A DNA stretch of 5,349 nucleotides from Pseudomonadota bacterium (GTDB lineage: Bacteria > Pseudomonadota > Gammaproteobacteria > Burkholderiales > Thiobacillaceae). The notes below the pieces were generated by a model, which did no database searches, had not been told where the DNA came from, and saw nothing but the letters and a program-made list of their open reading frames with translations. Location of the stretch: NCBI GenBank assembly GCA_021780975.1, contig JAJXXS010000198.1, positions 1-5,349 of the forward strand. Direction: 5' to 3'. Positions within the stretch are counted from its first letter, which is position 1. Every line of letters starts with the position of its first letter. This document shows positions 1 to 5,349 of the stretch, piece after piece. Position numbers and translations under genes: made by a program.

Positions 1-719
1 ATCTGACCTACCGCCACAGCGTGTTCGGCTTCGTGCCAGCCGAAGGCTTCAGCGCCGTTTTCGCCGACCTTGCCCCCGCCGCCGTGCTGCCCATGGTCGC
101 CGCCAATCTGGCGGTGGCGAACGGGCCCTACGGCGCGCAATCGATCTACGGCCTTCCGACCGCAAGCCTGCCCTTACCCGCGCGCCTGCCGAGCCGCCAC
201 GTCCTGGCCCAGATCACCCGCGCCGTCCACGGCCGGCGCAAGCTGCGGGTAACCTACCGTTCGCTGTCGCAGAGCGGACACAACGCGACACGCGTGATCG
301 AGCCCCACACGCTGGTAGACGCCGGCCTGCGCTGGCATGTCAGGGCATACAGCGAGGACAGCTGCGATTTCCGCGACTTCGTGCTGTCGCGCATCCTGGC
401 AGCCGAATGCCTGGAAGCCGGGGCGGAATCCGCCGCGCAGTACGACGACGACTGGGTGGAAGAAGTCATCCTCAGGCTGGCGCCGCATCAGGGGCTGGGT
501 GCCGCCCGGCGCGCAAGCCTGCTGCTGGACTATGGCGCGAGCGGGGACGTCATCGAGGTAACCGTGCGCCGCGCCCTGCTGGGTTACCTCCTGCAGCGGC
601 TGAGCATAGACACCACGGCCGACCACAGCCTCAATCCGAGCGCCTATCAGCTGATGCTATTGAACCGCGACGAGGTCGAGCCCTTCGCCTCCTGGGCGTT
701 TCAGGCGCGCGCCTCGTAG
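1..719 (+). CDS. WYL-domain transcriptional regulator, BrxR/CapW-like, 5'-truncated by window edge
   Basis: The reading frame is open from position 3 to the TAG at 717-719, about 238 visible residues. No start is visible: the codons before the GTG at 21 are in frame, and LTYRHSVFGFVPAEGF resembles the linker after the winged-helix domain in BrxR/CapW-type proteins, so GTG 21 is probably internal. Counting from GTG 21, residues about 60-130 form the WYL domain, with RVIEPHTLVDAGLRWHVRAY followed by FRDFVLSRI. The signature Trp-Tyr-Leu reads W105-H106-V107 here, a variant I recall in this subfamily. Residues about 148-226 look like the C-terminal WCX extension. WYL domains sense ligands, reported to include nucleic acids or nucleotides, and the N-terminal wHTH would bind DNA as a dimer; about 60 or more residues are missing. 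Family members often repress BREX or CBASS defence operons, but others are orphan regulators. The gene runs convergently into pncC, so no target gene lies downstream on its own strand. The ligand and target are unknown. Confidence 0.85.
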   Translation, partial: LTYRHSVFGFVPAEGFSAVFADLAPAAVLPMVAANLAVANGPYGAQSIYGLPTASLPLPARLPSRHVLAQITRAVHGRRKLRVTYRSLSQSGHNATRVIEPHTLVDAGLRWHVRAYSEDSCDFRDFVLSRILAAECLEAGAESAAQYDDDWVEEVILRLAPHQGLGAARRASLLLDYGASGDVIEVTVRRALLGYLLQRLSIDTTADHSLNPSAYQLMLLNRDEVEPFASWAFQARAS

Positions 720-727
720 CATCGCGC
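720..727. other. 8-nt convergent intergenic junction
   Basis: The stop codons of the + strand WYL regulator (717-719) and the - strand pncC (728-730) face each other across only 8 nt. No room exists for a conventional terminator hairpin with a U-tract, so each transcript must end inside the other gene or by Rho. Confidence 0.9.
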
Positions 728-1225
728 TCAGGGAATGAGTTCGATCAGGCCGCGCAAGGCCGCGGCCACCGCGCGCGAGCGGATTTCCTCGCGGTCTCCC
801 GACAATCGGCAGACGGTGGAAAAGGTGTCCTGCCCCTCCGCCGCCCAGGCGATGCACACCGTGCCCACGGGTTTCTTGGGCATGGCGCCGCCGGGGCCGG
901 CGATGCCGGAGACGCTCGCGCTGATGTGGGCGCGGCTGCGCCGCAGAGCCCCTTCGGCCATTTCACGGGCGGTTTCCTCGGACACCGCGCCGTGCGCATC
1001 GAGCGTCGCAGCCTGCACCCCAAGCATGTCCTGCTTGGCCTCGTTGGAATAGGTGATGAAGCCGCGGTCGAACCACGCCGAGGAGCCCGGAATGGCGGTG
1101 ACCACCTGGGCCAGCCAGCCGCCCGTGCAGGACTCGGCCACGGCCAGCATCCAGCCCTTGGCATGGAGTTTCTGGCCCAGGATGTGGGCCAGTTGCAGAA
1201 GTTCCTCGTCACTCACGCGAGCCAT
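728..1225 (-). CDS. pncC: Nicotinamide-nucleotide amidohydrolase PncC (CinA C-terminal domain protein)
   Basis: This 165-residue protein matches the single-domain CinA/PncC (YgaD) family in length and motifs. The enzyme hydrolyses nicotinamide mononucleotide to nicotinate mononucleotide and ammonia, recycling NMN (for example from DNA ligase) towards NAD in the cytoplasm. Visible motifs are AESCTGGW at 30-37 with the likely nucleophile S32, ITYSNEAK at 57-64 with the conserved lysine K64, HGAVSEE at 78-84, SGIAGPGG at 106-113 and KPVGTV at 118-123. The N-terminal molybdopterin-binding-like domain of full CinA is absent, as in E. coli PncC. The start ATG at 1225 is preferred because a GAAAGG Shine-Dalgarno (1232-1237) lies 6 nt upstream and the protein then begins like E. 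coli PncC. The frame stays open upstream, but that stretch is pgpA read in another frame. It overlaps the end of pgpA by 13 nt, implying translational coupling, and is the last gene of the - strand run. Confidence 0.95.
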   Translation of the reverse strand: MARVSDEELLQLAHILGQKLHAKGWMLAVAESCTGGWLAQVVTAIPGSSAWFDRGFITYSNEAKQDMLGVQAATLDAHGAVSEETAREMAEGALRRSRAHISASVSGIAGPGGAMPKKPVGTVCIAWAAEGQDTFSTVCRLSGDREEIRSRAVAAALRGLIELIP

Positions 1226-1701
1226 TGCAGACCTTTCAGCAGCAGCAGGCTGTAGCCCGCTGCCAGCAGATCGTCGAACATCACGCCGAAGCCGTTCTTG
1301 AGCCTGGCATCGAAATAACGGATGGGCCAAGGCTTGAGAATATCGAAGAAGCGGAAAGCGATAAAGCCCAGCGCCAGCCACAGGGCAGTCTGCGGCAGCA
1401 GCGCCCACACCAGGCAGACGGCGACGATCTCGTCCCACACGATGGCGCCATGATCGGCCACGCCCAGATGACGGCCGGCAACCTGGCACAACGGGATGCC
1501 CAGCACGAACAGGCCGGCGAGCGCCGCCAGCAGCGCCGGCTGGGGCAACAGCGCCTGCAGCAATCCAAACAGCGGCAGCGCCGCCAGCGTGCCGAAAGTG
1601 CCCGGTGCCCAGGGCGCGAGCCCGCTGCCGAAACCCAGCGCGAAAAAATGCGCCGGATGCGCCAGGAGGAACCGCAGATCGGGCGATGTCCTTCCCGGCA
1701 T
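1213..1701 (-). CDS. pgpA: Phosphatidylglycerophosphatase A
   Basis: This 162-residue inner-membrane phosphatase removes the phosphate of phosphatidylglycerophosphate to give phosphatidylglycerol, the last step of that phospholipid branch. Family hallmarks are clear: ALGFGSGLAPWAPGTFGTLA at 21-40, DHGAIVWDE at 83-91, FRFFDILKPWPIRYFD at 116-131 and NGFGVMFDDLLAAG at 136-149, with the acidic pairs D90/E91 and D143/D144 expected to bind metal. Hydrophobic stretches near 38-51, 55-72, 93-118 and 145-161 suit a small multi-pass membrane protein. I chose the ATG at 1701 over the GTG at 1707. The GTG overlaps the thiL stop as GTGA, but the only AGG Shine-Dalgarno (1709-1711) sits 7 nt from the ATG and just 1 nt from the GTG. 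The gene lies 2 nt after thiL and overlaps pncC by 13 nt. A longer open frame reaching 2136 is out-of-frame thiL sequence with arginine-rich composition. Confidence 0.95.
   Translation of the reverse strand: MPGRTSPDLRFLLAHPAHFFALGFGSGLAPWAPGTFGTLAALPLFGLLQALLPQPALLAALAGLFVLGIPLCQVAGRHLGVADHGAIVWDEIVAVCLVWALLPQTALWLALGFIAFRFFDILKPWPIRYFDARLKNGFGVMFDDLLAAGYSLLLLKGLQWLA
1232..1237 (-). promoter_or_regulatory. Shine-Dalgarno of pncC
   Basis: On the - strand GAAAGG lies 6 nt upstream of ATG 1225, inside the 3' end of pgpA. It supports this internal start over the longer open frame, giving a 165-residue protein. Confidence 0.65.
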
Positions 1702-1703
1702 GA

Positions 1704-2678
1704 TCACGCCTGCGGCTCGACGTCGCCGAAATGATCGAAGCCGCGGTGCTGCAATGCCATGGCGGCGCCGGCGCGCGTCACGACCAGGCCGGCGCCGGCG
1801 ACGACGCCCCCTACGCGGCTGACTGGCAATGCCAGAGCGGCAGCGATTGCCTCGACGCGCGCGCGCCGATCCGGCGGCGCAGTGAAGACCAGTTCGTAAT
1901 CGTCGCCACCGGCCAGGATGCAATCGCGTGCCGCCGGCTCGTGCTGATGGGCAGCGGCCGCCGCCGAGAGCGGCAGCGCCTCGAACGCAACCTCGGCGCC
2001 AACGCCGGAGCGCTCCAGGATGTGGCCCAGATCGGCGGCAAATCCATCGGAGACGTCGATGCAGGCCGTTGCCACGCCGCGTAAGGCGAGTCCCAGTTCG
2101 ATGCGCGGCGTCGGCACATAGAGGCGCGGAAAACATGCCACCGCCTCGTCGGTGGTCAACTCCACGGTGCGCTGATGATGGGCCAATGCCAATGCCGCAT
2201 CCCCCAGCGTGCCTGAAACCCAGACATCGTCGCCCGGACGAGCACCATCGCGGCGCAACGCCTGACCTTCGGGAATTTCCCCCAGGGCCGTCACCGACAG
2301 GGTCAGCAGCCCTCCGCGCGTGGTGTCGCCGCCGATCACCTCCACGCCGAATTTTTGCGCCAAGCCGAAAAAACCGCCCGCGAAACCGCGCAGGAATTTT
2401 TCATCGTCGCTCGGCAAAGCGATGGCGAGCAGGGCGTAGCGCGGCGCCGCGCCCATGGCGGCGAGGTCGGACAGGTTGACCGCCATCGCCTTATGGCCGA
2501 TGGTGCCGGGCCCGTCGCTGGGAAGGAAATGCCGGCCAGCGATGAGCATGTCCGTGGTGATGGCCCATTCCTGGCCGGGAGTGCAACCGAACAACGCGCA
2601 GTCGTCGCCCACGCCCAGCCGCGCGCGCTTCACCGACCGGGTGAAATGACGCGCGATGAGATCGAATTCGCCGGGCAT
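1704..2678 (-). CDS. thiL: Thiamine-monophosphate kinase
   Basis: This 324-residue protein has the usual ThiL length (E. coli about 325). It phosphorylates thiamine monophosphate with ATP to thiamine diphosphate, the active cofactor, and belongs to the PurM/AIRS-like ATP-binding superfamily. Motifs in order: GEFDLIARHF at 3-12, GVGDDCALF at 22-30, TTDMLIAGRHF at 41-51, the signature HKAMAVNLSDLAAMGA at 62-77, IGGDTTRG at 115-122, SGTLGDAALAL at 155-165, PTPRIELG at 189-196, DVSDGFAADLGHI at 208-220, AGGDDYELVFT at 256-266 and GFDHF at 313-317. The clustered acidic residues (D25, D26, D43, D71, D118, D208, D211) are those expected to hold magnesium and nucleotide. The start ATG at 2678 fits the E. 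coli N-terminus, although the Shine-Dalgarno is weak: the nearest AGGA is about 14 nt upstream. It lies 56 nt after nusB, and its TGA stop is 2 nt before the chosen pgpA ATG. Confidence 0.97.
   Translation of the reverse strand: MPGEFDLIARHFTRSVKRARLGVGDDCALFGCTPGQEWAITTDMLIAGRHFLPSDGPGTIGHKAMAVNLSDLAAMGAAPRYALLAIALPSDDEKFLRGFAGGFFGLAQKFGVEVIGGDTTRGGLLTLSVTALGEIPEGQALRRDGARPGDDVWVSGTLGDAALALAHHQRTVELTTDEAVACFPRLYVPTPRIELGLALRGVATACIDVSDGFAADLGHILERSGVGAEVAFEALPLSAAAAAHQHEPAARDCILAGGDDYELVFTAPPDRRARVEAIAAALALPVSRVGGVVAGAGLVVTRAGAAMALQHRGFDHFGDVEPQA
1709..1711 (-). promoter_or_regulatory. Shine-Dalgarno core of pgpA that decides its start
   Basis: On the - strand AGG lies inside the last codons of thiL, 7 nt before ATG 1701 and 1 nt before the alternative GTG 1707. 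The spacing supports initiation at the ATG. Confidence 0.55.
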
Positions 2679-2734
2679 GAAAGGGCCGCCGTCCTAGCCT
2701 TCGCCTGACCCGCTACGGCACGCCGAGCCACGCC
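2679..2734 (-). other. 56-nt nusB-thiL intercistronic gap with a small hairpin
   Basis: This is the longest non-coding gap of the - strand run. Read on the - strand, 2728-2712 can fold as GCTCGG / CCGTAGC: six pairs with one bulged T and a CGTG loop, starting 6 nt after the nusB stop. No U-tract follows, so it is not a standard Rho-independent terminator; it could protect or process the mRNA, or be chance in GC-rich DNA. I see no convincing promoter in it. Confidence 0.3.
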
Positions 2735-3175
2735 TCATTTGGCGGATTTCTTGGCGTATTCGATCTCGGCGGCACGCAACTCCTTGGCCAGCTTGTCGAG
2801 CACGCCATTGACGTATTTATGGCCATCGGTGCCGCCGAACTGCTTGGCCAGCTCGACAGCTTCGTTGATCACGACGCGATAGGGCACGTCCACGCATTCC
2901 GCCAGTTCAAAAACTCCCAGACGCAGGACCGCAAGCTCGACAGGCGAGAGCTCGGCGATGGGCCGGTCAACGTGAGCGGCGAGACGCGGGTCGAGACTGG
3001 CGACGGATTCCGTAACGCCGTGGAAAAGGCGCAGGAAAAAAGCTTCGTCAGCCTTGCTGAACTCCTCGTCTTCACGCAGGTGCGCGGCAACCTCTACCGG
3101 GTCCTGGCCGGAAAGCTGCCATGCATAAATGCCCTGCAAGGCGAAGCGACGCGAGAGCTTGCGGCTTGCTTTCAT
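2735..3175 (-). CDS. nusB: Transcription antitermination factor NusB
   Basis: This 146-residue all-helical RNA-binding protein binds boxA RNA with NusE (ribosomal protein S10) and is needed for antitermination at rRNA operons. Diagnostic segments are SRRFALQGIYAWQLSG at 8-23, FFLRLFHGV at 46-54, ELSPVELAVLRLGVFEL at 75-91, DVPYRVVINEAVELAKQFG at 96-114 and HKYVNGVLDKLA at 119-130. The N-terminal basic patch (KASRKLSRR) is where boxA RNA contacts are expected. Length is slightly above E. coli (139) because of a lysine-rich C-terminal tail. The start ATG at 3175 overlaps the ribH stop as ATGA and gives the family N-terminus. I see no clear Shine-Dalgarno, so termination-reinitiation after ribH is likely. 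The frame continues upstream to 3349, but that part is ribH read out of frame. The ribH-nusB pairing is widespread in bacteria. Confidence 0.97.
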   Translation of the reverse strand: MKASRKLSRRFALQGIYAWQLSGQDPVEVAAHLREDEEFSKADEAFFLRLFHGVTESVASLDPRLAAHVDRPIAELSPVELAVLRLGVFELAECVDVPYRVVINEAVELAKQFGGTDGHKYVNGVLDKLAKELRAAEIEYAKKSAK

Positions 3176-3642
3176 GCCGGGCGCCGCAGTAGCTTCATGA
3201 GCTGCGCCATTTCGATGGCAACGCGTGCGGCGTCCGCACCCTTCTCCACCATGCGGCTTTCCGCCTGGCCCTCGTTGTCGACGGTGAGCACCCCGTTGCC
3301 GACGGGGATGGTGTAGTCGAGCTGCACGCGCGAAATGCCGGCATTGCATTCGTTGGCGACTATTTCGAAGTGATAGGTATCACCGCGGATCACGCAGCCC
3401 AGTGCGACGAGCGCATCATGGCTTTCGCTTTGCGCCAGAGCGGCGAGGGCGAGCGGAATTTCCAGGGCGCCGGAGACGCGCACCAGCTGGATGTCATCCT
3501 CTGCAACACCGCACTCGCGCAGGGCGCGGTGCGCTCCATTGACCAGCGCCTCGATGATGGAGGCGTTCCAGCGCGTGGCCACCATGGCCACTCTGAGGCC
3601 GCGCCCGTCAACGGAAGCGGGCGCGATTTCGGCATGTTTCAT
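3172..3642 (-). CDS. ribH: 6,7-dimethyl-8-ribityllumazine synthase (riboflavin synthase beta chain)
   Basis: This 156-residue enzyme condenses 5-amino-6-ribitylaminouracil with 3,4-dihydroxy-2-butanone 4-phosphate to 6,7-dimethyl-8-ribityllumazine, the penultimate step to riboflavin. Family members assemble as pentamers or 60-mer capsids. Key motifs are VATRWN at 21-26 (aromatic substrate stacker W25), SGALEIP at 57-63, GCVIRGDTYHFE at 82-93 with the catalytic histidine H91, NGVLTVDNEGQAESR at 116-130 with the phosphate-binding R130, and a C-terminal helix with KGADAARVAIEMAQLM. The start ATG at 3642 has the best ribosome binding site of the window, CAGGA at 3650-3654, 7 nt upstream. The ORF stays open beyond this only as cysG read out of frame. 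It lies 43 nt after cysG and overlaps nusB by 4 nt. Other riboflavin genes (ribBA, ribD, ribE) are not in the window, and no FMN riboswitch fits in the 43-nt gap. Confidence 0.97.
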   Translation of the reverse strand: MKHAEIAPASVDGRGLRVAMVATRWNASIIEALVNGAHRALRECGVAEDDIQLVRVSGALEIPLALAALAQSESHDALVALGCVIRGDTYHFEIVANECNAGISRVQLDYTIPVGNGVLTVDNEGQAESRMVEKGADAARVAIEMAQLMKLLRRPA

Positions 3643-3649
3643 GTGTTTT

Positions 3650-3654
3650 TCCTG
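3650..3654 (-). promoter_or_regulatory. Shine-Dalgarno of ribH
   Basis: CAGGA on the - strand is followed by an A-rich 7-nt spacer and ATG 3642. It lies in the 43-nt gap after cysG, so ribH can initiate independently of cysG translation, unlike nusB downstream. Confidence 0.75.
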
Positions 3655-3685
3655 TGACGGGCGACGGCCCCTGGCTTGCCTTGCT

Positions 3686-5086
3686 TCAGGCAATCTCTTG
3701 CTGGGTACCTTCGAACCATTTGAGCTTGTCCCTGAGGGTGACGACATGGCCGACGATGATGAGCGTCGGCGCATGGAGTCCCGCGCTCTCCGCCCGCTGC
3801 GGCAGCGTTGCGAGCGTGCCCGTAACCACTTTCTGCGTAGGCATGGTACCTTGCTGCACGATGGCGGCCGGTGTCTCCGGCGCCAGATGGTGGCGTATGA
3901 GCTCCGCACACAGCATGGGCAGGCCCTTGAGACCCATGTAGATCACCAAGGTCTGGTCGGAGCGGGCGATGCCTCCCCAATTGAGGTTGACGGTATTCTC
4001 CTTCAGATGTCCGGTCACGAAAGCCACTGACTGCGCATAATCGCGATGCGTGAGCGGAATGCCGGCATAGCTCGCCACCCCCGATGCGGCGGTGATGCCT
4101 GGCACTACCTGGAAGGGGATGCCATGCTGCACGAGGGTTTCGATCTCCTCGCCGCCGCGGCCGAAGATGAATGGGTCACCGCCCTTCAGCCGCAGCACGC
4201 GCTTGCCTTCCTTGGCCAGCCGCGCCAACAGCAGGTTGATCTGCTCCTGCGGCAAGGCATGGTCATCGCGCTCCTTGCCGACATAGATGCGTTCGGCGTC
4301 CCGCCGACACATGTCTAGGATGGGCTGCGACACCAGGCGGTCATGGACCACGACATCGGCCTGCTGCATCAGGCGCAAAGCGCGGAAGGTGAGCAGATCA
4401 GGATTGCCCGGACCAGCACCGACCAGGTAGACCTCGCCCTGGGTGATCTTCTTGCCCGCATCCTTTTCCAGCAATTCAGCCAAGCGCCGTTCCGCCTCGA
4501 CGTCGCGGCCCGCGTACACCATTTCCGCGATCGGCGACTGGAACACTTTTTCCCAAAAGGCGCGCCGCTCGCTGGGCAGGATCTTCTCCCGTACGGCAGC
4601 CTTGAATTTGGCAGCCAGTGCGCCGAGACGGCCATACGCTGCGGGGATCAGGGTTTCCAGACGCGCGCGCAGCAAACGCGCCAGCACCGGGGCCTCGCCG
4701 CCGCTGGAGACCGCCACGACGAGGGGCGAGCGATCGATGATCGACGGCAGGATGAAGGAGCACAGATCGGGCGTATCCACGACGTTGACGGGCAAGTGGC
4801 GCGCACGCGCCGCCACGGCGACGACTTCATTTCTTGCGCGTTCACCTTCGGCGGCAATGACTGCATCCACACCGTCCAGCATGCCCGGCTGAAACGGGCC
4901 CGCGATCCTGCTCACGCGTTCCTTGCCTTCGATATGCCTGAAGGCTTCGTCCAGGTCATCTGCCACGACATCGACCCGCGCGCCTGCGCGCAGGAACAGC
5001 TCGGCTTTGCGGGCGGCCGTTTCCGATCCGCCCACCACCAGACAGCGCCGCCCCCGCAGATCCATGAAAAAAGGGAAATAATTCAT
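3686..5086 (-). CDS. cysG: Siroheme synthase CysG (uroporphyrinogen-III C-methyltransferase / precorrin-2 dehydrogenase / sirohydrochlorin ferrochelatase)
   Basis: This 466-residue fusion (E. coli about 457) carries out all three steps from uroporphyrinogen III to siroheme, the prosthetic group of sulfite and nitrite reductases. Residues 1-150 are the NAD-dependent dehydrogenase/ferrochelatase part: Rossmann motif [20 protein letters not shown] at 17-36, D104 in NVVDTPD at the position of the Salmonella catalytic aspartate, [20 protein letters not shown] at 111-130 and PVLARLLR at 133-140. S128, a reported phosphorylation site in Salmonella CysG, is kept. Residues about 150-210 are the linker and dimerization region. 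Residues about 216-460 are the SAM-dependent methyltransferase: [16 protein letters not shown] at 218-233, VVHDRLVS at 246-253, [13 protein letters not shown] at 302-314, [10 protein letters not shown] at 327-336, [11 protein letters not shown] at 344-354 and ALIIVG-like [15 protein letters not shown] at 441-455. The start ATG at 5086 matches the family N-terminus but lacks a Shine-Dalgarno; it lies 12 nt after the preceding gene, suggesting coupling. Confidence 0.98.
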   Translation of the reverse strand: MNYFPFFMDLRGRRCLVVGGSETAARKAELFLRAGARVDVVADDLDEAFRHIEGKERVSRIAGPFQPGMLDGVDAVIAAEGERARNEVVAVAARARHLPVNVVDTPDLCSFILPSIIDRSPLVVAVSSGGEAPVLARLLRARLETLIPAAYGRLGALAAKFKAAVREKILPSERRAFWEKVFQSPIAEMVYAGRDVEAERRLAELLEKDAGKKITQGEVYLVGAGPGNPDLLTFRALRLMQQADVVVHDRLVSQPILDMCRRDAERIYVGKERDDHALPQEQINLLLARLAKEGKRVLRLKGGDPFIFGRGGEEIETLVQHGIPFQVVPGITAASGVASYAGIPLTHRDYAQSVAFVTGHLKENTVNLNWGGIARSDQTLVIYMGLKGLPMLCAELIRHHLAPETPAAIVQQGTMPTQKVVTGTLATLPQRAESAGLHAPTLIIVGHVVTLRDKLKWFEGTQQEIA

Positions 5087-5098
5087 AAGCGAAGAAGT

Positions 5099-5349
5099 TT
5101 ATGCCAAGCCGGCAAGTATGCCTGGCTTAAAGAGAGGGTTGGCGCTGCGAGCCAGTTCGGCGGCATGGGATTCGACCGCGGTTTCGAGTTCTTCGCACCA
5201 CGATGGATGGCTATAACTCATGTCCTTGAAGAACCACAGGCCTGCGGTCGACTGCAGGGCGGCCGAGAGCATGTGTATCTGTTCGCCAGCCTCGGGGCCA
5301 ACGATGGTGCCGCCCAGCATCTGGCCTGTTTCGCCGTCGTGCACCATTT
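5099..5349 (-). CDS. Pyridine nucleotide-disulfide oxidoreductase, C-terminal dimerization domain (5'-truncated by window edge)
   Basis: Only the last 82 complete codons are visible, ending at TAA 5099-5101; the frame is open to the right edge, so the ATG at 5347 is probably internal. The segment reads HDGETGQMLGGTIVGPEAGE, the typical opening of the C-terminal dimerization domain of FAD/NAD(P)-dependent disulfide reductases (dihydrolipoamide dehydrogenase, mercuric reductase, glutathione reductase). It is followed by HPSWCEELE, counted 47-55 from that ATG. This is a variant of the HPTxxE motif in which the His (H47) and Glu (E52) form the catalytic dyad that completes the partner subunit's active site. 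A tail of about 27 residues follows. The FAD- and NAD-binding domains and the redox-active CxxxxC lie beyond the window, so the substrate cannot be named. Its stop is 12 nt before cysG on the same strand, which suggests co-transcription. Confidence 0.82.
   Translation of the reverse strand, partial: MVHDGETGQMLGGTIVGPEAGEQIHMLSAALQSTAGLWFFKDMSYSHPSWCEELETAVESHAAELARSANPLFKPGILAGLA

Noticed and set aside
704..713. Perfect palindrome GGCGCGCGCC as an operator or terminator
   Set aside because: It is within the coding end of the WYL gene, short, alternating GC, and expected by chance in such DNA.
407..1255. 282-codon open frame on the + strand crossing the end of the WYL gene and all of pncC
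   Set aside because: It is out of frame with the regulator and antisense to pncC, both of which have clear family motifs. Its product is Arg/Ala/Gly-rich, as expected for shadow frames in GC-rich DNA, and shows no recognisable domain.
1226..1489. N-terminal extension of pncC by 88 codons
   Set aside because: This part is pgpA read out of frame. The ATG at 1225 has a Shine-Dalgarno and matches the family N-terminus.
1225..1734. 169-codon open frame on the + strand, glutamine- and arginine-rich
   Set aside because: It is antisense to pgpA, which is well supported by motifs. The low-complexity composition indicates a shadow frame.
1702..2136. N-terminal extension of pgpA by 145 codons
   Set aside because: It is arginine-rich out-of-frame thiL sequence; ATG 1701 gives the usual PgpA length.
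3176..3349. N-terminal extension of nusB
   Set aside because: It lies inside ribH in another frame, and NusB homology begins at the ATG at 3175.
3643..3685. Possible terminator or FMN riboswitch between cysG and ribH
   Set aside because: Only a 4-bp GGGC/GCCC stem without a U-tract is present, and the gap is far too short for an FMN riboswitch.
3643..3909. N-terminal extension of ribH
   Set aside because: It overlaps the cysG C-terminus out of frame; the strong ribosome binding site at 3650-3654 fixes the start at 3642.
1..5349. Mobile element, CRISPR array, tRNA/rRNA or a novel multi-gene system
   Set aside because: I saw no transposase, no terminal inverted repeats, no regularly spaced repeats and no RNA gene signature. 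All - strand genes belong to known core families.

Overview
The window is a GC-rich bacterial chromosome segment. It is almost wholly coding and mostly housekeeping. The closest resemblance I can recall is to proteobacterial proteins: CysG is the three-activity fusion, PncC is the short CinA-like form of about E. coli length, and PgpA keeps the motifs of E. coli PgpA. The order ribH-nusB-thiL-pgpA-cinA is a familiar proteobacterial cluster, and together with the GC richness it suggests a betaproteobacterium. The lineage is inferred from recalled family features and no search was run.

Layout: (1) Positions 1-719, + strand, hold the C-terminal part of a WYL-domain transcriptional regulator of the wHTH-WYL-WCX type (BrxR/CapW-like). 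Its DNA-binding N-terminus lies beyond the left edge. (2) Positions 720-727 are an 8-nt convergent junction. (3) From 728 to the right edge, everything is on the - strand and tightly packed. In transcription order (right to left) this is: the C-terminal end of a flavin disulfide oxidoreductase (5349-5099, partial), cysG (5086-3686), ribH (3642-3172), nusB (3175-2735), thiL (2678-1704), pgpA (1701-1213) and pncC/cinA (1225-728). Gaps are 12 nt, 43 nt, a 4-nt ATGA overlap, 56 nt, 2 nt and a 13-nt overlap. This is compatible with one long transcript, or with a cysG unit followed by a ribH-to-pncC unit.

The - strand genes are mainly about cofactors. CysG makes siroheme, RibH makes the riboflavin precursor lumazine, ThiL makes thiamine diphosphate, and PncC recycles nicotinamide mononucleotide towards NAD. 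NusB (rRNA antitermination) and PgpA (phosphatidylglycerol synthesis) travel with them, as is common.

I found no RNA gene, riboswitch, CRISPR array, insertion sequence or convincing terminator, and no evidence of a new biological system inside the window. No stretch over 300 nt lacks a gene. The item most worth following is the truncated WYL regulator, because relatives of this architecture often control phage-defence operons and its upstream neighbourhood is not visible. The second is cysG sitting directly before ribH, where ribBA or another riboflavin gene would often be expected.
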